Below are positions 26,787 to 34,357 of a DNA stretch of 64,000 nt, one piece after another. Each line of letters opens with the position of its first letter. Position 1 is the first letter of the stretch. The notes beneath the pieces were generated by a model. It had not been told where the DNA came from and searched no databases. It worked only from the letters and a program-made list of their open reading frames with translations. The DNA is from Verrucomicrobiota bacterium (lineage in GTDB: Bacteria > Verrucomicrobiota > Verrucomicrobiia > Opitutales > Opitutaceae): assembly GCA_016235555.1 (NCBI GenBank), contig JACRKC010000074.1, forward strand, positions 56,524 to 120,523. The letters run 5' to 3'. The position numbers were made by a program, and so were the translations under genes.

Positions 26787-28172
26787 ATGGATACCTCGAT
26801 CACCCGTCGGAACTTCCTCAAGACCACGACCGCCGCGAGCGCCCTCGCGTTTCCCGCGGTCCTCCGCGCCCAGGCGCCCGGCACGCCGACGCCGAACAAC
26901 CGCGTCAACGTCGCCGTCATCGGCGCCAACGGCCGCGGCGGCGCCGCCGTCGAGGGCGTGCACAACGAAAATGTCGTCGCCCTCTGCGACGTCGACGCCG
27001 AGCGCGGCCGCGAGGCCGTGAAGAAGCTCAAGGGTCGCTTCCCCGAGGAGGCCGCGAGCGTCGAGGGCGCCGAGCACTTCCAGGACTACCGCAAGATGTT
27101 CGACAAGCTCGGCAACAAGATCGACGCCGTCACGATCTCCACGCCGGACCACATGCATTTCCCGATCGCGATGACGGCGATGTCGCTCGGCAAACACGTC
27201 TACGTCGAGAAGCCGCTCGCGCACACGGTGTGGGAGACGCGCGAGATGACGCGCCTCGCCAAGGAGAAGAAGGTCATCACGCAGATGGGCAACCAAGGCC
27301 ACACCCACGACGGCACGCGCCTCTTGAAGGAGTGGGTCGAGGCCGGCGTGCTCGGCGAAGTGCGCGAGGTGGTGAGCTGGACCAACCGACCGTTCTACCC
27401 GCCGTGGCGCGAGCCGGTCGGCTCTTTCAAGCTGCCCGACCATTCCAAGTTCATGCCGGTCATGCCGAAGTCGCTCAACTGGGACGCGTGGCTGGGCGTC
27501 GCGAAGGAACGCGAATACGATCCCTGCTACATGCCGTGGAAATGGCGCGGCTGGTGGGACTTTGGCACCGGCCCGTTTGGCGACGTCGCATGCCATATCA
27601 TGGACGGCGCGTATTGGGCGCTGAACCTCGGCGCGCCGACCTCCGTCGAAGCGATGTCGACGCAAGCCACCGACGTCGCGTGCCCGCTCGCCTCGATCGT
27701 CACGAGCCACTTCCCGGCGCGCGGCTCGATGCCGCCGGTGAAATACACGTGGTCGGATGGCAGCCTCATGCCTCCGTTCCCGGTCGATCTCGAGTTGGAT
27801 CGCTCGCTGCCCGACGAAGCCGGCACGCTGCTCTTCGGCAGCAAGTGCACCGTGCTGTGCAGCTTCTACTACGAGACCGTGCGCATCATCCCCGAGGCGA
27901 AGATGCGGCAGATGGCGCCGAGCCTGCCGGCGAAGACGATTCCGCGCGTGCAAGGCGGACCGTTCGCCGAGTGGCTGCGCGGCATCAAGGGTGGCCCGAA
28001 GCCGGGATCGAATTTCGAATACTCCGGCCCGTTCAGCGAAACGGTGCTCCTCTCCAACGTCGCCATCCGCTCCCGCCGCCGCATCGAGTGGGACTCGAAA
28101 GCCATGCGCGTCACGAACCTCGAGTCGGCAAACAAGTTCGTGAAAAAAGACTACCGCCCGGGCTGGTTCTGA
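26787..28172 (+). CDS. Gfo/Idh/MocA family oxidoreductase, Tat-exported
   Basis: A 461-residue exported oxidoreductase. The N-terminus ITRRNFLKTTTAASALAFP is a Tat signal, cleaved near AVLRAQ. The Rossmann domain begins VNVAVIGANGRGGAAVEGV, and the family signature VEKPLAHTVWETREM contains the EKP lysine. MGNQGHTHDGTRLLKEW and GDVACHIMDGAYWALNLG supply conserved active-site polar residues. The ATG at 26787 directly precedes the Tat signal. It is a different subgroup from the protein at 9251-10654. Substrate and direction are unknown. Confidence 0.9.
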   Translation: MDTSITRRNFLKTTTAASALAFPAVLRAQAPGTPTPNNRVNVAVIGANGRGGAAVEGVHNENVVALCDVDAERGREAVKKLKGRFPEEAASVEGAEHFQDYRKMFDKLGNKIDAVTISTPDHMHFPIAMTAMSLGKHVYVEKPLAHTVWETREMTRLAKEKKVITQMGNQGHTHDGTRLLKEWVEAGVLGEVREVVSWTNRPFYPPWREPVGSFKLPDHSKFMPVMPKSLNWDAWLGVAKEREYDPCYMPWKWRGWWDFGTGPFGDVACHIMDGAYWALNLGAPTSVEAMSTQATDVACPLASIVTSHFPARGSMPPVKYTWSDGSLMPPFPVDLELDRSLPDEAGTLLFGSKCTVLCSFYYETVRIIPEAKMRQMAPSLPAKTIPRVQGGPFAEWLRGIKGGPKPGSNFEYSGPFSETVLLSNVAIRSRRRIEWDSKAMRVTNLESANKFVKKDYRPGWF

Positions 28173-28181
28173 GACCACAAA

Positions 28182-28255
28182 GTAGGGCGGGGCTGTGACC
28201 CGCCCTTTCACGCGCGGAATCTTCGAACCGAGGGCGGGTCACAGACCCGCCCTAC
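28182..28255. repeat. Palindrome family 'tagggcgggtctgtgacccgc' between convergent genes
   Basis: Arms at 28182-28206 and 28231-28255 are near-perfect inverted complements built on GGGCGGGTCTGTGACCCGCC. The symmetry extends weakly outward through GACCAC/GTGGTC. It sits exactly between the convergent Gfo/Idh/MocA and PfkB genes and could act as a bidirectional terminator. Confidence 0.88.
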
Positions 28256-28271
28256 CGTCCCTGCGTGGTCT

Positions 28272-29276
28272 TTAGCGAAACCCGAACTTCGTCCCCAGCG
28301 CGCGGCACTCGTCTGCCGAGCGCACGCTGCCGGAGCAGGTCGTGTCGTAGAGATTGGCCGCCGCCGCGCAGACGCCGAGGCGCAGGCTTTCGCCCATCGG
28401 CCACCCATCGTGCAGGCCGTAGAGGATGCCCGCCGCAAGTGCATCGCCGGCACCGGCCGCACCCTTGATGTCGCCGGGCGGCACCCGCACCGACGGTTGC
28501 CACACCGCCTCCGACGGACTCGCGGCGGCCACGCCCGCGGGCGAGTGCACGAAGGCCCATGATTTCACGCCGGCCGCGATGAGTTTCTTCGCCGCCGCCA
28601 TCATCGACGCCGGGTCGCGCGAAGCGTCGCCATCGAGCGCGACGCCCGTCAGGCGTCCCGCCTCGAAATCGTTGGCGAAGAAATAATCGATATGCGGCAG
28701 CGATGGCGCGACGGTCGCCACGAAGCGCCCGCTCTGGTCGCTCACGCAGTCGGCCGAGGTGATAAACCCCGCGGCGCGCGCGGCCCGGAGCACCTTGGTT
28801 GCGCCGGTCTCGCCGTCGGCCCCGATCGCATCGAGGCGGTCGAGCAGGAGCAGGTAACCAAGGTGAAAGATCTTCGCCCGCGAGCGGGTGAAGTCGAAAT
28901 GCTCGGGACCCAGTTGCGCGTTGGCGCCGCGCTGGTGGAAGAACGTGCGCCGACCGGTGCTTTGCACCGTCATCACGTCGGTGTAGCTCGTGGCCGCGTC
29001 GCGCGACACGAGCAACCGGGTGGTGTCGATGCGATGCGTCGCGCAATCCTGCGTGATCGCGCGGCCATCCGCGTCGTCACCGACCAGCCCCACGGCCTCG
29101 AGCGGGAACGTGCCACCCATCAGCGCGATGTCCTTGAGGATGTTGTAGGGCGAACCGCCGTTGCCCCACGATTGGGACAGGATGTTGGCGAGCGCGTCTT
29201 GTTGCGGCCAGGCGTCGACCACCTTCACGTGGTCGACGATCCAGTTGCCGCCGGAGAGAATACCAGTGCGAGACAT
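28272..29276 (-). CDS. PfkB-family carbohydrate kinase
   Basis: A 334-residue cytosolic sugar kinase of the ribokinase/PfkB family. The N-terminal signature region is WGNGGSPYNILKDIALMGG. The C-terminal active-site motif is GAAGAGDALAAGILYG, where the Asp of GAGD is the catalytic base. A second strand, VGLVGDDADGRAITQDC, fits the lid region. The ATG at 29276 (MSRTGILSGGNW) is chosen because the upstream frame is only a repeat. The gene ends a six-gene minus-strand run that also holds DUF1080, isomerase-like, NagB-like and PIG-L genes, so it probably phosphorylates a sugar released by that pathway. Confidence 0.9.
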   Translation of the reverse strand: MSRTGILSGGNWIVDHVKVVDAWPQQDALANILSQSWGNGGSPYNILKDIALMGGTFPLEAVGLVGDDADGRAITQDCATHRIDTTRLLVSRDAATSYTDVMTVQSTGRRTFFHQRGANAQLGPEHFDFTRSRAKIFHLGYLLLLDRLDAIGADGETGATKVLRAARAAGFITSADCVSDQSGRFVATVAPSLPHIDYFFANDFEAGRLTGVALDGDASRDPASMMAAAKKLIAAGVKSWAFVHSPAGVAAASPSEAVWQPSVRVPPGDIKGAAGAGDALAAGILYGLHDGWPMGESLRLGVCAAAANLYDTTCSGSVRSADECRALGTKFGFR

Positions 29277-29288
29277 GAGAGAGGAAGA

Positions 29289-29364
29289 AGTCGTGGACGG
29301 GGCGTCCCGCCTCGTGCTTGGGGTTTCGCGTCGAAAAACGAGGCGGGACGCCTCGTCCACGACT
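29289..29364. repeat. Palindrome family 'gaggcgggacgcctcgtcca'
   Basis: Arms AGTCGTGGACGGGGCGTCCC (from 29289) and GGGACGCCTCGTCCACGACT (to 29364) are inverted complements over 26 bp with one mismatch. The repeat fills the spacer between the PfkB and DUF1080 genes. Related copies are at 38032 and 55494. Confidence 0.88.
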
Positions 29365-29368
29365 TGGC

Positions 29369-30091
29369 TCAGAGTTCCTTGATCGAGATGTTGCGGAACT
29401 GCACGAGCGAGGAGGCGGGGTTGTATTTGCCGTCCTTGAAGCCGCCGTGGTGCTGGAGGGCGAGCGCGCCCTTCGCCGGGACATCGGGGAGCTGGGCGTT
29501 TTCGATCACGGTCTTGCCGTTGAGCACGACCGTGAGGCGGTCGCCCTTCATCGTGATTTCAAAAGTATTCCACTGACCGACGGGTTTGTCGGCGTTGAGC
29601 TTGGGCGTGACCCCGGCGCGGACTGCGGGCGGCATCTTGGCATCCATGCGGTAGCCGTAGACTTCGCCGGAGCCGATCGGCCAGCACCAGATGTTGAGCT
29701 GGGCCTTGCTCGTGCCGCGGAGGTAGATGCCGGAATCGGCGTTGGCCGTGGGCGTGATGATGTCTTTGCCGTCGGGACCCTTTTTGTGCGTGCCGTCGGG
29801 GAGCACGGTGGGCACGGGATAGAGGCCGGTGGTCTCCTTGATGCGCCAGTCGATCTTCAGGACGAAGTCCTTGTATTCCTTCTCGGACCAAAGGTTCTTG
29901 TCGCCGGGCGCCTCGCTGCGCGCGTCGTAGTCGATCACGCCGTTGAGGACTTTCCAGTGGCCATTGTCGCCGGTAGGGATTTTCCAGCCGGCGAGATCCT
30001 TGCCGTTGAAGAGCGAGGCAAAGCCGCGGTCGGCGGCGAAAGCCGAACCGGCGGCGAGCAGGGTGACGATGAGGAGGGCGGAGTTTTTCAT
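29369..30091 (-). CDS. DUF1080 / 3-keto-disaccharide hydrolase domain protein, secreted
   Basis: A 240-residue secreted protein made of one DUF1080 (3-keto-disaccharide hydrolase) domain, a concanavalin-like beta sandwich. The signal peptide is MKNSALLIVTLLAAGSAFAA. The mature start FASLFNGKDLAGWK is the family hallmark. Later landmarks are DFVLKIDWRIKE, ANADSGIYLRGTSKAQLNIW, QWNTFEITMKGDRLTVVLNG and VQFRNISIKEL. Related domains hydrolyse 3-keto-glycosides made by Gfo/Idh/MocA enzymes, and two such exported oxidoreductases are encoded in the window. ATG 30091 is fixed by the signal peptide. The isomerase-like gene precedes it across a repeat-filled spacer. Confidence 0.9.
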   Translation of the reverse strand: MKNSALLIVTLLAAGSAFAADRGFASLFNGKDLAGWKIPTGDNGHWKVLNGVIDYDARSEAPGDKNLWSEKEYKDFVLKIDWRIKETTGLYPVPTVLPDGTHKKGPDGKDIITPTANADSGIYLRGTSKAQLNIWCWPIGSGEVYGYRMDAKMPPAVRAGVTPKLNADKPVGQWNTFEITMKGDRLTVVLNGKTVIENAQLPDVPAKGALALQHHGGFKDGKYNPASSLVQFRNISIKEL

Positions 30092-30100
30092 GGGGAAAAT

Positions 30101-30174
30101 TGCGGGAGGGGCTTTACGCCCCGATGGATGGCAGCTGCCCGCGCTTCGGGTCGGGGCATAAAGCCCCTCCCACA
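30101..30174. repeat. Palindrome family 'gggaggggctttacgccccga'
   Basis: Arms at 30101-30124 (TGCGGGAGGGGCTTTACGCC and onward) and 30151-30174 are inverted complements over 24 bp. It lies 10 bp before the DUF1080 start codon on the transcribed strand, so it could mask the ribosome-binding site. Confidence 0.85.
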
Positions 30175-30212
30175 ATCTCGGCGCGAGCGGATTCATGCAG
30201 TCTGAAGGTCGC

Positions 30213-31205
30213 TCATTTGGCCGAGGTGCTTTTCGTGCGCGGGGTCGGTTTGGGTCCGGGCGCGCGGCCGTCGAGCTGCGGCACGAGCCAGTCGAGGCCG
30301 TCAAGATTGTCGCGGAGACGCAACTCCACATCATCCTGCGTGTGACCGAGGAGGCCGATCGGGCCACGGTAACCGGAGTCGCGGATCGTGCGGAGCAGGC
30401 CCAGGTCGAGGTCGCCCTGCCCCAGCACGAGGATCTTTTTGCCGAGGCGCTCGCCGTCGCGGATCATGCCGTTGAGATTCAGGCACAGCAGGTGCGGGCG
30501 CATGAGCTCGAGATATTCCGCGAAGCGGTCGAGGTGATCGTGGCCGTGGTGAAGATTGTAAACGATGCCGACGTTGGTCGCGCCGTGGCGGTCGCGGAGT
30601 TCGCACAGCACGCCGACCATGGTCTCCGGTTCGCCGGCCCAGCCGCCGTGGTTGTAGAGGCCGATCTGGGTGCCGAGGGTGGCGGCCTGGCGCACGCGCG
30701 GAAGAAGTTTCTCCGCGGCGAGTCGGATGCGCTCGGCCGGTGAGGCCGCGGCGGTGGCCGGGATGTTCGGCACCGACACCCAGATTTGCGGGCGGAGTCC
30801 GTGTTTGGCGAAGAGGGCGATGGCGTCGTCGTGCCAGTCCCAGAACGCGGCGTATCGCAGGCCGTGCTTTTTGTATTCGAGGATTTCCTGCTCGAACTGC
30901 GTGACGTGCTCCTTGCGCCAGTCGTAGGCCACCGCGGAAAACCCGAGGCGCTTGACCATCTCGGCGCGCTCGGCGGGGCCACGTTTCTTGGCGTCGAACG
31001 GCACGATGCACCACGCGACGAGATTCTCGCGGGCGAAGAGGTCGGCGGCGGGCGCGGCATCCGCTACGACTGACAACGCAACGAAACTCGTGAGGAGAGC
31101 CACAAGGCCTCGTAGCGGCCGACGTAAGGAGGCCGGCGGACAGTGAGCGCACCCGCCAGCCTCGTTACCTCGGCTGCTACCGAACGTTGTCGCGGACGAC
31201 GGCAT
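30213..31205 (-). CDS. Xylose-isomerase-like TIM-barrel protein with signal peptide and repeat-derived N-terminus
   Basis: A 330-residue protein with a sugar phosphate isomerase/epimerase-like TIM barrel (WCIVPFDAKKRGPAE, AAFWDWHDDAIALFAKHG, IGLYNHGGWAGEPE, VGIVYNLHHGHDHLDRF, LCLNLNG). A hydrophobic segment LRGLVALLTSFVALSVVADA resembles a signal peptide. Ahead of it, about 25 residues are encoded by the palindrome at 31112-31180. The only ATG is at 31205. A GTG within the hydrophobic segment could serve but would leave no positive n-region. NLHHGHDH is His-rich and suits metal binding. The NagB-like stop lies 9 bp upstream. The lack of clear Glu/Asp ligands leaves activity uncertain. Confidence 0.75.
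   Translation of the reverse strand: MPSSATTFGSSRGNEAGGCAHCPPASLRRPLRGLVALLTSFVALSVVADAAPAADLFARENLVAWCIVPFDAKKRGPAERAEMVKRLGFSAVAYDWRKEHVTQFEQEILEYKKHGLRYAAFWDWHDDAIALFAKHGLRPQIWVSVPNIPATAAASPAERIRLAAEKLLPRVRQAATLGTQIGLYNHGGWAGEPETMVGVLCELRDRHGATNVGIVYNLHHGHDHLDRFAEYLELMRPHLLCLNLNGMIRDGERLGKKILVLGQGDLDLGLLRTIRDSGYRGPIGLLGHTQDDVELRLRDNLDGLDWLVPQLDGRAPGPKPTPRTKSTSAK
31112..31180. repeat. Palindrome family 'gtagcggccgacgtgaggag' inside isomerase-like gene 5' end
   Basis: Left arm GTAGCGGCCGACGTAAGGAG (from 31112) pairs with CTCGTTACCTCGGCTGCTAC (to 31180). The repeat is read as codons 9-31 of the isomerase-like gene. A second copy, in a true spacer, is at 47323-47390. Confidence 0.85.
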
Positions 31206-31214
31206 GGGCCGGCC

Positions 31215-32147
31215 TCAATGCATCTCCACCGCGCAGGAGCCGATGCCGCCGCGGTAGAAGTTGAACTGCACGTTGGGGTGATCGGCGAGGAGCGACATGG
31301 GCACGGCCGAGTCGGCGAGGCCCTTGGCGATCATGAGCGTGGCGAGGCGCTGGCCGAAGGGATTGTCGTGATTGCCGGCGTGCCAGATCGATACCTTCTC
31401 CGCCTTCCACGTCTCCACTGGTCCGACGGTGATCGCCTGCGTGGGGACGAGCGTGACGTTGCCGCCGCCGCTGGTGCGGGCGTTTTGCGCGATCGTCACC
31501 GGGTGCAGATTGACGACGCGCGTCGCGAGCTTGCGGTAGTCGGCGACCGGCGGCGGGGCGTTGCGGTGTTTGCCGCGACGCGGGAGCGGGTCGTTGAAGG
31601 CCCAGTGCTTGATGTCGCCCTGGCCGCCTTGCATGACGACGCAGCGGATGCCCGCGTCCCACGTGGCGCGGTAGGCGCGCGTGTCGGCTTTTGGAAAATG
31701 GAGATTGGCGTCAGGCATCACGAACTGGCGGTCGATGCGATCGAAACACATCTCGCGATCACATTTCTCGAAGGAAAGTGGGTGCGTCACGGGTGCCTCG
31801 CGGCCGTCGATCACCCATTCGTCCATGCCCCAGAAATGCGCGGCGTGGAGTTTCAGGCCGATGGCGTTGACGATGCGCGCGACGAGCGGGAGTTGCTCGG
31901 TCGGCCCGATGGGACCGCAGATGCCGGCGGGATTGTCGGGGGTGGCCTGGCGCCAGGCGTCGATGTATTCGAGGGCCTCGGCGCAGTAAAAATCCTCGAG
32001 CGTATCGTAGAACACGACCTTGAAGCCGGGGCGCGAGAGCCTGCGCATTTTCTCCGGCGTGAGCGCGGCGGCATCGGCGATGAGTTCGCGGTCGAGCGTG
32101 GTGTAGTCCCACCAATCGGGGGCGAGGGAGGAGAGAGGACGGGGCAT
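31215..32147 (-). CDS. Glucosamine-6-phosphate deaminase/isomerase-like protein (NagB family)
   Basis: A 310-residue cytosolic NagB-family protein, a sugar-phosphate isomerase fold. Aligned by eye to Nag[17 protein letters not shown] stands for the phosphate-binding loop, [11 protein letters not shown] for the MDEYVG motif with its catalytic Asp, [14 protein letters not shown] for GGVGNDGHIAFNEP, and [13 protein letters not shown] for VPKYALTVG. The relay His is kept, but the neighbouring Asp and Glu positions differ, so substrate or mechanism may deviate from glucosamine-6-phosphate deamination. The ATG at 32147 is preceded by AGGGG-like sequence. It sits in a run with a PIG-L deacetylase and DUF1080 genes, which would suit an amino-sugar pathway. 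Confidence 0.82.
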   Translation of the reverse strand: MPRPLSSLAPDWWDYTTLDRELIADAAALTPEKMRRLSRPGFKVVFYDTLEDFYCAEALEYIDAWRQATPDNPAGICGPIGPTEQLPLVARIVNAIGLKLHAAHFWGMDEWVIDGREAPVTHPLSFEKCDREMCFDRIDRQFVMPDANLHFPKADTRAYRATWDAGIRCVVMQGGQGDIKHWAFNDPLPRRGKHRNAPPPVADYRKLATRVVNLHPVTIAQNARTSGGGNVTLVPTQAITVGPVETWKAEKVSIWHAGNHDNPFGQRLATLMIAKGLADSAVPMSLLADHPNVQFNFYRGGIGSCAVEMH

Positions 32148-32174
32148 GGGGTTAAGGGGACGGCTGAAGGAGAA

Positions 32175-32313
32175 ACCACTCAACACACGAAATACACGAA
32201 AGCTCAAACCCGCAGAATCGGCAGAATCAGTCCGGCCCGCGTGCTCCGGCGCGGGCAACGCCAACACTCGTCCTCGGGATCATTTTCGTGTGTTTCGTGT
32301 ATTTCGTGGTGCC
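32175..32313. repeat. Long degenerate inverted repeat of 'cgtgtatttcgtgg' words
   Basis: The left arm (32175-32202) is made of ACACGAAATACACGAAA words. The right arm (32284-32313) reads TTTCGTGTGTTTCGTGTATT and onward. Between them are two more palindromic cores (CGCAGAATCGGCAGAATC; CGCGTGCTCCGGCGCG). It lies just upstream of the NagB-like start and downstream of the DUF1080 stop. Confidence 0.8.
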
Positions 32314-32320
32314 TAAAAAC

Positions 32321-33037
32321 TCACGGCAGCTCGCGGATGCGCAGCGCGCGGAAGTGGATCGGCGAGCCTTCGGATTCGAGGCAGAGGAAACCGCGCGCGG
32401 GATCGGCGCCGTTGCCGCCGGAGACTTCCTCACCGTTCACCCAGAGTCGGACCTCGCCGTTGATGGCGCGGATGTAGTAGTGGTTCCACTCGCCGGAGCC
32501 CTTGGAGAGGTTCTTGCGCGGAAAGCTCCGGCTGCCGTTCGGCGAACGCGGCTCGAAGTGATTGAGCTTCACGCGCACGGCAAACACGTCGCCGTTCGTG
32601 GTGAACCAATCCGCCGGTTTCTTCGGGTTCTTCTGCTTGTATTGATCCGTGAACGCATGATCGAGGATCTGCACCTCGATGCCGTCGGGCAGGCCGGGCT
32701 TGCCCTCCTTCGTGAGCTTCTCGATCGAAGCCGGTGTGGCCCACAGGAACACGCCGGAGTTGCCGGCGGACTTCTGGTGCATCCACTCGACAACCAGCTC
32801 GAAGTTCACGAACTCCTTCGCCGTGCGCAGCACGCTCACGGGCTGGCCGGTGCAATGCAGGCCGTCGGCTTTCCACGACCAGGTGTCGGGCGCGCTGTTG
32901 ACGGCCGCGAAGTCCCCGGCGCCGAGCGTGCGCCAGCCGGGGCCCGTGCCATCGATGAAAGCGCGAGGGGGTGGATCAGCGGCGAGGGCCGTGGCCGCGA
33001 AGAGCAGAGTGGAAGCGAGGAGGGCGAAGCGGTTCAT
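32321..33037 (-). CDS. DUF1080 / 3-keto-disaccharide hydrolase domain protein, secreted
   Basis: A second DUF1080 protein, 238 residues, diverged from the one at 29369-30091. The signal peptide is MNRFALLASTLLFAATALAA. The mature part shows WSWKADGLHCTGQPVSVLRT, FVNFELVVEWMHQKSAGNSG, VQILDHAFTDQYK, GEWNHYYIRAINGEVRLWVNG and PIHFRALRIRELP. The family N-terminal box is degenerate here. The likely location is periplasm or cell surface and the likely role is hydrolysis or binding of a keto-glycoside. The start is fixed by the signal peptide; upstream in-frame sequence is repeat-derived. Confidence 0.87.
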   Translation of the reverse strand: MNRFALLASTLLFAATALAADPPPRAFIDGTGPGWRTLGAGDFAAVNSAPDTWSWKADGLHCTGQPVSVLRTAKEFVNFELVVEWMHQKSAGNSGVFLWATPASIEKLTKEGKPGLPDGIEVQILDHAFTDQYKQKNPKKPADWFTTNGDVFAVRVKLNHFEPRSPNGSRSFPRKNLSKGSGEWNHYYIRAINGEVRLWVNGEEVSGGNGADPARGFLCLESEGSPIHFRALRIRELP

Positions 33038-33060
33038 GCGGGGTAGGAGTTCGGCAGACT

Positions 33061-33195
33061 GGGCCACAAAAGGTTCAGAAGGCACAAAAAAATTCGACCT
33101 GAAGTTCAGCTCGCAAAATCCCCGCGCAGGTGGGGCGGACCTTTGCGACATGCGCCTGCGTTCCGACTTCTGCGCCTTTTGTGCATTTTGTGGCC
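33061..33195. repeat. Long degenerate inverted repeat of 'gccttttgtgcattttgtgg' words
   Basis: Left arm GGCCACAAAAGGTTCAGAAG (from 33062) pairs with TTCTGCGCCTTTTGTGCATT (33169-33188) and TTGTGGCC. Inside are further palindromes (TTCGACCTGAAGTTCAGC; CGCGCAGGTGGGGCGGACC). It fills the spacer upstream of the DUF1080 gene. Confidence 0.8.
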
Positions 33196-33214
33196 ATTGC
33201 CTCGGCGGTCCGGC

Positions 33215-33982
33215 TCAACGCGCTTCAACGCAATCTCCTCCGAGCGCGTCGCGCAGCGGATCATCGGCGGCCGCACCGAAGCCGAGATGCAGGTGGCGCG
33301 TCCAGCCTTCCGCATGCGTGAATTTCTTCGAGCGGCGGCCGAGTTCACGCGCCTCGTCGGCCGCGGCCGCGAGATAACTGTCCATTTTCTGCGTCGCATC
33401 GAGCCAGGCCCGCTGGCTCCGGTGGCACGCGAGCGCGGCGAGACGCTCGCGCTGCACGGCGGCGGTGTTGACCCACGCGTCGGGCCGCCACTCGCGCCGC
33501 AACGGATCGCACAGGCCATGCGGCATCGCGTGATAAAGCGCAACCGACGCCAGCGTGGGCGGGCGCGCCGGAATGCTGCGGTAGTTTTTCATTCCGCGGG
33601 CAAACGCCCCCGTCACGGCGAGCCGGCACGCGTTCATGTGGTCCTCCATGTAGTCGAGCGGCGGGTGCGTGAGCACGATGTCCGGTTGCACGCGGCGCAC
33701 GATCGCGCACACCTGCCGGATCGCCCGATCCGTATAAAACAACTCAAGGTCCCGCGCGATCGGCGGATGCCACCTGGCGCCGAGCACGCGCGCCGCCGCC
33801 TGCGCTTCGCGGCGGCGCACCGCGGCGGCGCGCGCCGACGACATCGTGGCACTGCCGAGATTGCCGGCGCAGAGGTTGCAGTAGTGGATCGCCCAGCCGC
33901 GCTGCGCGAGCAGGAGCATCGTCCCGGCAGCCCGGAACTCGATGTCGTCAGGGTGCGCGAAGAGGGCGAGGGCCGCGGGCAT
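33215..33982 (-). CDS. PIG-L family deacetylase
   Basis: A 255-residue LmbE/PIG-L-type zinc-dependent N-deacetylase. The metal motif is ALALFAHPDDIEF at residues 4-16 (HPDD), with the third ligand in HPPLDYMEDHMNACRL (His-x-x-x-His-type segment). These enzymes remove acetyl groups from N-acetylglucosamine-like substrates. The ATG at 33982 (MPAALALFAHPDD) starts directly at the first strand with no signal peptide, so it is cytosolic. It is the first gene of the minus-strand run containing a NagB-like protein and a PfkB kinase, consistent with amino-sugar use. The upstream open frame was rejected. Confidence 0.9.
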   Translation of the reverse strand: MPAALALFAHPDDIEFRAAGTMLLLAQRGWAIHYCNLCAGNLGSATMSSARAAAVRRREAQAAARVLGARWHPPIARDLELFYTDRAIRQVCAIVRRVQPDIVLTHPPLDYMEDHMNACRLAVTGAFARGMKNYRSIPARPPTLASVALYHAMPHGLCDPLRREWRPDAWVNTAAVQRERLAALACHRSQRAWLDATQKMDSYLAAAADEARELGRRSKKFTHAEGWTRHLHLGFGAAADDPLRDALGGDCVEAR

Positions 33983-34357
33983 GGGGTATGCGCAAAATCC
34001 AACGCCCACCCCGCAACGTGGCGAGAGCGGAGTTTGGCGGTGCGGACACGTGGCCAACCGGGGACGGTCTGATCCCGCGAGGCCAATCAACCATTTTGGC
34101 CGGACCCGCGCGCGGGGTCGCGGCAACCGCGGCGGACGCTGCACCGGCCGCCCCGCGGCCCGTGATTCCAGTTCGCTTTCAAGATGAGACGCGCGCGATT
34201 TGTCGAAGCCGGCCGGCCGGCGATGGGCGGTTTCCCGTCGAGGGCGCGCCGGACTCCGGGTTCGACGACCCCGCGTGCCGTGGCTCGCCTGACCGTCCGC
34301 TGCGCTGCCGTTCGCCACCGCGGTCACCGTCGCACCACGCTGTCCGCCCGCCTCCCC
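33983..34357. promoter_or_regulatory. Divergent spacer between PIG-L and double-esterase genes
   Basis: This 375-bp spacer must carry promoters for both flanking genes. I see no recognisable gene and no clear member of the palindrome families. Short pairs such as GTGGCCA near 34055 and TTGGCC near 34095 are too weak to call. Confidence 0.35.
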